DNA from: JAFLTL01 sp964389525
Lineage (GTDB): Bacteria > Bacteroidota > Bacteroidia > Bacteroidales > Muribaculaceae
Assembly: GCA_964389525.1 (NCBI GenBank)
Contig: CAYMEX010000016.1
Location: 1-64,000, forward strand
Reading direction: 5' to 3'
DNA length: 64,000 nucleotides
Each line of letters begins with the position of its first letter. Position 1 is the stretch's first letter. Below, in pieces: positions 60,004-64,000 of this stretch. Below the pieces are notes generated by a model. The model made no database searches. It was not told the origin of the DNA and saw nothing but the letters and a program-made list of their open reading frames with translations. The translations under genes were made by a program, and so were the position numbers.

Positions 60004-60927
60004 ATGAACCGACGCTCATTTCTTAGAAACATGAGCCTTACGGCTGCATCTGTAATGTTGCCTGCCGGGCATATGTTTGCTTCCGCCAATACCGACGGAA
60101 AGAAAAATCCCGACGTAAAAGCCGGATTCGTCATGTGGCAACTGCCCTCACAGGTAAATACCATAGGCAACTCCTACGTATTGCTGACCGACGGAGGAAA
60201 AGTAGTCGTAATGGACGGCGGAAAACCGGAAGAGACATCATATCTGCGCGGATTTCTGGGAGCACTCGGCAACGAAGTCGAAGCATGGTTCATCACACAC
60301 CCCCACGACGACCACATGGGTGCGCTTAACGAAATTCTGAAGTCGCCGGGAGATATATCGATAAAACGCATTTATCACTCAAGTTTCTCAGAAAGCCTGC
60401 TTGATGCCGAGCCTGAATATATGGATCGTGCACGCGACTTTTACAGAAATCTCGCAAAAACCGACATACCGGTGACCGATCTAAGAGAACCGGGGCTGAC
60501 ACTGAAGATCGACGGACTGAATCTTATGATACTCGGAGTCACCAACGAGGAATTGCGCACAAACCCCTACAACAATTCGTCTGTAATAATACGCGCATGG
60601 GACGCCCGGAAGTCAATACTGTTCCTTGCCGATGCCGGGGTTGAATGTGGCGACAAACTTCTTTCAGGACCTTATGCACGGCATCTCGACTGCGACTACA
60701 TGCAGATGGCTCATCACGGACAGAACGGTTGCGACGAACATTTCTACAAGACCGTCATATTCAAAGCCTGCCTGTGGCCGACACCGCTATGGGTATGGAA
60801 CAACGACGGAGGAGCAGGCATTAACACAGCTCATCTTAAGACATTCGACACCCGCCGGTGGATGGACGAGAAAGGCATAGCAGAACACCATGTGTCATGT
60901 CTCGACGGACTTTACCGCCTTGAATAA
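60004..60927 (+). CDS. Tat-exported metallo-beta-lactamase-fold hydrolase
   Basis: A 307-residue protein. The N-terminus MNRRSFLRNMSLTAASVMLP has the twin-arginine (RRSFLR) form, so export in folded state is likely. The metal-binding motif HPHDDH is at residues 99-104, with further ligand candidates in LADAG and MAHHGQNG. The fold is metallo-beta-lactamase; related proteins include phosphodiesterases and competence-type nucleases. Substrate unknown. It lies 32 bases after the DUF4886 gene. Confidence 0.88.
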   Translation: MNRRSFLRNMSLTAASVMLPAGHMFASANTDGKKNPDVKAGFVMWQLPSQVNTIGNSYVLLTDGGKVVVMDGGKPEETSYLRGFLGALGNEVEAWFITHPHDDHMGALNEILKSPGDISIKRIYHSSFSESLLDAEPEYMDRARDFYRNLAKTDIPVTDLREPGLTLKIDGLNLMILGVTNEELRTNPYNNSSVIIRAWDARKSILFLADAGVECGDKLLSGPYARHLDCDYMQMAHHGQNGCDEHFYKTVIFKACLWPTPLWVWNNDGGAGINTAHLKTFDTRRWMDEKGIAEHHVSCLDGLYRLE

Positions 60928-60938
60928 CGACTATTGAT

Positions 60939-61451
60939 TTAATCTTGCGCCCTGACGTGGAAATGCTCGGTAACCGAACCTGAAACTTCTGTGTGATGGT
61001 AGGTGAATCCACACTTTTCAGCGACACGGCGCGACTTGTCGTTGCCGTCAAAAAAAGCAATCCAGAGATTTTTCTTACCCAATACATCCCGCGCATGCCC
61101 GACAAGAGCGTTCACGGCCTCAGGTATAAGCCCCATGCCCCAGAAAGGCTTACCGATCCAATAGCCGATCTCCGCATCATCATCGCCAATCGCCTGACTA
61201 TGCTTTTCCTCTCCCGGCACAAGTCCGCAGCATCCTACCGGCTCATCACTATCTTTGATCACGACAGCGTAAACCTCAGGAGCAGAAAAGACCGTGCGTA
61301 TGATCTCCAGGCTTTCCTCGACCGATCTGTGAGGCAGCCATCCGGCCGAAAGACCGACATCGGGATCCGATGCATACCTGTACAACGCTTCGGCGTCGCT
61401 CTCTCTCCATGGACGAAGCATTAGCCGCCCGGTTTCAATTATTGCATCCAT
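60939..61451 (-). CDS. GNAT N-acetyltransferase
   Basis: A 170-residue RimJ/RimL-group acetyltransferase. Seen: IIETGRLMLRPWRESDAEALYR, EIGYWIGKPFWGMGLIPEAV (acetyl-CoA region), FDGNDKSRRVAEKCGF. It is convergent with the Tat-exported hydrolase and divergent from the HAD gene across 34 bases. Substrate unknown. Confidence 0.9.
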   Translation of the reverse strand: MDAIIETGRLMLRPWRESDAEALYRYASDPDVGLSAGWLPHRSVEESLEIIRTVFSAPEVYAVVIKDSDEPVGCCGLVPGEEKHSQAIGDDDAEIGYWIGKPFWGMGLIPEAVNALVGHARDVLGKKNLWIAFFDGNDKSRRVAEKCGFTYHHTEVSGSVTEHFHVRAQD

Positions 61452-61485
61452 AAGTCAGATTCAACGAAATAAAACGAATACACAA

Positions 61486-62139
61486 ATGTCCCGCATCAGA
61501 AATATCATATTCGACTTCGACGGAACACTTGTCGATACAGCCCCGCTCATCATCGCGACGATGCAGGCGACAATCGCCCGACTTCAATTGCCGCCCAGAA
61601 GCGACAGTCAGTGCCGTGCAACTATCGGGCTGCGGCTTGAGGCCGTTGCCGGCGCACTTTGGCCACAGATCTCAGACATCAGTCAGAAATACGCCGACAC
61701 CTATCGCCTGATCTTCGAGACACTGCGCTCCACTTTCAGCATCACATGTTTCCCGGGCGTCATCGACACACTCAGGCTGCTCCACGACCAAGGCTGCCGT
61801 CTCGCCATAGCCAGCAGCCGCAGTCACAGGTCGCTCGATGAATATGTCGACTGTTTCGACATACGCCATCTGTTTGATTCACTTATCGGCGGTGACGACG
61901 TCAGCGAGGCAAAGCCGGCTCCCGAACCCGTATTGAAGATCTGCCGCACAATGCAGTGGGACGTGGTGGAGACTCTCGTAGTCGGCGATACAGTCTTCGA
62001 TATCGGCATGGGGCGTAATGCAGGAACCCGCACATGTGCCGTCACCTACGGCAATCAGAGCCGCAATGAACTCCTTACAGCAGATCCCGACGCCATAATA
62101 GATAATTTCGACGAGCTGCCTGACCTTCTTACTTTTTAA
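61486..62139 (+). CDS. HAD family hydrolase (phosphoglycolate-phosphatase-like)
   Basis: A 217-residue haloacid-dehalogenase phosphatase. Seen: motif I DFDGTLVDTAPL (nucleophile Asp10, Asp12), an alpha-helical cap, motif II IASSRSH, and motif IV VVGDTVFDIGMGRNAG. It resembles Gph/PGP-type enzymes, but the substrate cannot be told from sequence. The stop overlaps that of the convergent GH43 gene by 11 bases. Confidence 0.88.
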   Translation: MSRIRNIIFDFDGTLVDTAPLIIATMQATIARLQLPPRSDSQCRATIGLRLEAVAGALWPQISDISQKYADTYRLIFETLRSTFSITCFPGVIDTLRLLHDQGCRLAIASSRSHRSLDEYVDCFDIRHLFDSLIGGDDVSEAKPAPEPVLKICRTMQWDVVETLVVGDTVFDIGMGRNAGTRTCAVTYGNQSRNELLTADPDAIIDNFDELPDLLTF

Positions 62140-63100
62140 GTGACAGACCGCTGCCGGTGTCTTCGATATCGAATATTCTGGCGCGCTCCATGCCCGATGG
62201 TGAGTTAGGCACGTGTATGACGAGATGAAGATCGCCGCCAAAATCCTTGAACAGCATTCCGTGACCGCCGTTTTTATTGAACAGCGGCACATCGTTCTGT
62301 CGCCACGGTCCCATCACCTTTCCGGTCACCGACTCCGCCACACCGATAGCATACTCGCCGTTCATAAAGCTCGACCATATCATCAGAAGTTTGCCTTCTT
62401 TCGTGCGATAGAGATAACAGCCGTCGGTGACATAACTGCTGCCACCGCCTGACCCCGTCGACCATTTGGCCGCCGAAGCATCAAACAAACGCGTGGGCTG
62501 CCCGATCGGCTCCGAGAGGTCGTCCGACAGTCTCACCACTTTCATTGCACCATCGGCCACCTGCACCCATTCGTGGCAATACACCATGTACGGGACACCG
62601 TCTTCAACCCATAGCGTACCGTCAAGAGCCATCTCGTCGACAGGAGTGGCAGGCATGCGGCTCAGCGCCTCAAACGGCCCCTCGGGCGAGTCGGAACGAA
62701 ATATCTGTGTACCGCGGTAAGTATATGGAGGCCAGCCCTCTTTCTGAGCCTTCCACACTATGTCGGTGTTGATTGTGGCGAAAAGATAATACTTCCCGTT
62801 ATACTTGTGCACTTCGGGAGCCCAGACCGCCCCCGTTATCCAGTTGTCTTCAGGCACCGCACACACCTGCATAGGGCCATCCCAGTTCTTGAGATCCTTG
62901 CTTTTGTACACAGCAACTCCGCCAAGACTCTTTCCGTCTTTGCCGGTGACCGATTTTGAGCAGTACATGTAGTAGTTGCCCGATGCCGAGTCAGCAAGAA
63001 TAAACGGATCACGTATATTAATGTCCTCTATCGGTGTCACAGCCATGACATGACACACACATGCCGAAATCAGCAGCAGCAATATACTAAACTTTTTCAT
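62129..63100 (-). CDS. Exported glycoside hydrolase family 43 protein
   Basis: A 323-residue five-bladed beta-propeller enzyme of the GH43 type (arabinanase/xylosidase group). The signal peptide is MKKFSILLLLISACVCHVMA. Seen: the catalytic-base region INIRDPFIL (Asp31), YCSKSV, AVWAPEVHKYNGKYYLF (conserved WAPEV), and the acid-Glu candidate in LWVEDGVPYMVYC. It probably trims arabinose- or xylose-containing plant glycans in the periplasm. No polysaccharide-utilisation partners are adjacent. Confidence 0.88.
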   Translation of the reverse strand: MKKFSILLLLISACVCHVMAVTPIEDINIRDPFILADSASGNYYMYCSKSVTGKDGKSLGGVAVYKSKDLKNWDGPMQVCAVPEDNWITGAVWAPEVHKYNGKYYLFATINTDIVWKAQKEGWPPYTYRGTQIFRSDSPEGPFEALSRMPATPVDEMALDGTLWVEDGVPYMVYCHEWVQVADGAMKVVRLSDDLSEPIGQPTRLFDASAAKWSTGSGGGSSYVTDGCYLYRTKEGKLLMIWSSFMNGEYAIGVAESVTGKVMGPWRQNDVPLFNKNGGHGMLFKDFGGDLHLVIHVPNSPSGMERARIFDIEDTGSGLSLKK

Positions 63101-63225
63101 CTTATGTGATTTTTTTTAAATGATTAGGTGAGGGTATTGTCCATCTGTGGAGCCTGCACGGCACGAGCATCTGACTGAAGTCACATTTTGCATTCTGTCA
63201 TTATAATCTCTGGCATATCGGCAAA

Positions 63226-63717
63226 TCAGTTTTCCGATAACCTGTCCATTATACATTTAACCATCACTTCAGGCTGGTTACAGCTTACGACATACTTGCG
63301 CCCCGACTTCAGTTCGATAAGAAAAGTATCTTTCCATTTTCCGATATACGCAAAATATTTTCCGATCTCACGGTTACGAAACCAGCCGTAATAACCGAAA
63401 AATCCGCCACTACCCGATATGCGCACATCCAATGTCGACTGAAACAGGCTCACACGGGCAATATCCTGCACTGCGATATGTTTTGGCGTCAGCAGCCTTC
63501 TGATTGTCACTTTGCGACGATCGACCGTCACAGCCACCGGACTATAGTACAACGCACCGATAAACACAATTCCGATACTGGCGAAAAGAATTACCGGGAT
63601 ATGTGCGTCCTCTGCCACAAACGACAAGCCGACAAATATCACACAGACTACAACCGTCATTATAGTGACATAATTGCTCCATGCGACACGGCGGGTTATT
63701 TTATTCGCGTTACTCAT
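63226..63717 (-). CDS. Small membrane protein with a bacterial PH-like domain
   Basis: A 163-residue protein with two hydrophobic segments (about 16-36 and 40-58). A cytoplasmic domain (about 60-163) follows with VAVTVDRRKVTIRRLLTPKH, SLFQSTLDVRISGSGGFFGYYG, and FLIELKSGRKYVVSC, the pattern of bacterial PH-like domains. Function unknown. It sits between rho and the GH43 gene. Confidence 0.72.
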   Translation of the reverse strand: MSNANKITRRVAWSNYVTIMTVVVCVIFVGLSFVAEDAHIPVILFASIGIVFIGALYYSPVAVTVDRRKVTIRRLLTPKHIAVQDIARVSLFQSTLDVRISGSGGFFGYYGWFRNREIGKYFAYIGKWKDTFLIELKSGRKYVVSCNQPEVMVKCIMDRLSEN

Positions 63718-63744
63718 TCTGTTTATATAATTTATACATAAAAA

Positions 63745-63785
63745 ACTTCCGCAATATACTTAAAAAAAGCAGATCGCGGAAGTGT
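63745..63785 (-). terminator. Terminator of rho
   Basis: Minus strand ACTTCCGC (63784-63777), 23-base spacer, GCGGAAGT (63752-63745), then T5. It begins about 33 bases after the rho stop. A separate GGCC-TGTGT-GGCC hairpin lies at 63791-63803. Confidence 0.65.
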
Positions 63786-63816
63786 TTTTGGCCACACAGG
63801 CCGATTTTGTCTGAGT

Positions 63817-64000
63817 TTATTCGTTCATTGTACGCAGAAGCTCGTCGTTGTCGGTCGTGCGCTCCATGCGGTCCTTTATGAACTCCATGGCCTCTATCGA
63901 GTTACGGTCGCTCAGGAAACGGCGCAATATCCACATGCGGTTCTGCGTCTCCGGGCGAAGCAGCAAGTCGTCGCGGCGGGTGCTCGACGCCATGATGTCG
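63817..64000 (-). CDS. rho: Transcription termination factor Rho, C-terminal end (truncated by window edge)
   Basis: The last 60 codons of Rho, the hexameric RNA helicase that ends transcription. Read on the minus strand: IMASSTRRDDLLLRPETQ, then WILRRFLSDRNSIEAMEFIK and a DNDELLRTMNE end. These match the highly conserved C-terminus of Rho. The gene starts outside the window. It is too short in this window for a full-length check, but the sequence is unmistakable. Confidence 0.93.
   Translation of the reverse strand, partial: DIMASSTRRDDLLLRPETQNRMWILRRFLSDRNSIEAMEFIKDRMERTTDNDELLRTMNE

Overview
The window looks like chromosomal DNA of a gut-type Bacteroidales bacterium, most likely Muribaculaceae or a close relative (family level is inference). 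The evidence is the recurrent Bacteroidetes promoter form (TTTG, about 20 bp, TAnnTTTG) and lineage-typical genes: a Bacteroidetes-type RpoZ next to bamD, DUF4421, DUF4886, a head-GIN protein, an ilvD-ilvB-ilvN-ilvC operon and orphan TonB-receptor-like barrels. Most genes have GC-rich third positions. Two stretches are clearly AT-richer: the restriction-modification genes (about 2.2-4.7 kb) and two unknown genes (about 6.3-7.3 kb).

Layout. 1-2172: the end of carB, surE and a tRNA-Arg(CCT). 2307-4630: a two-gene restriction-modification module. 4775-6213: NfeD plus an SPFH protein. 6424-7184: two unknown genes with a strong hairpin at their junction. 7388-8731: gdhA. 8810-23011: an eleven-gene minus-strand operon. 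Read in transcription order it encodes a periplasmic adaptor, one ABC ATPase, six MacB/FtsX-type permeases (three alternating A/B pairs), a TolC-like outer-membrane channel, an NtrC-type sigma-54 activator and an NtrB-like kinase. A near-consensus sigma-54 promoter and a perfect 18-bp palindrome lie upstream of the adaptor, so the operon probably makes its own regulators.

23.2-25.7 kb holds acetyltransferases, a GNAT toxin/small antitoxin pair and a Gdx/SugE exporter. 25.8-29.9 kb, on the minus strand, holds rpsO, rpoZ, bamD, a nitroreductase and mlaF-mlaE. 29.95-38.08 kb is a plus-strand run of often overlapping genes: udk, lptB, a tRNA methyltransferase, a CPBP protease, a TrmH-type methyltransferase, dusB, a GIN-domain protein, a flippase and a hydrolase. 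38.07-41.34 kb holds a GNAT gene, recR and htpG. 41.6-45.5 kb holds an outer-membrane barrel, a triple-hairpin repeat and an MgtC protein. 45.7-50.9 kb is the branched-chain amino acid operon, followed by tcdA. At 51.77 kb a MITE-like palindromic element sits just ahead of a secreted LRR/transglutaminase gene. 53.5-61 kb holds DUF4421, a Rel-type (p)ppGpp enzyme, a PgpH-type HD protein, DUF4886 and a Tat-exported metallo-hydrolase. The end holds a GNAT gene, a HAD phosphatase, a GH43 enzyme, a PH-like membrane protein and the 3' end of rho.

No stretch over 300 bases lacks a gene. The larger gaps hold promoters, terminators or repeats as listed. I saw no CRISPR array, rRNA, prophage or complete insertion sequence.
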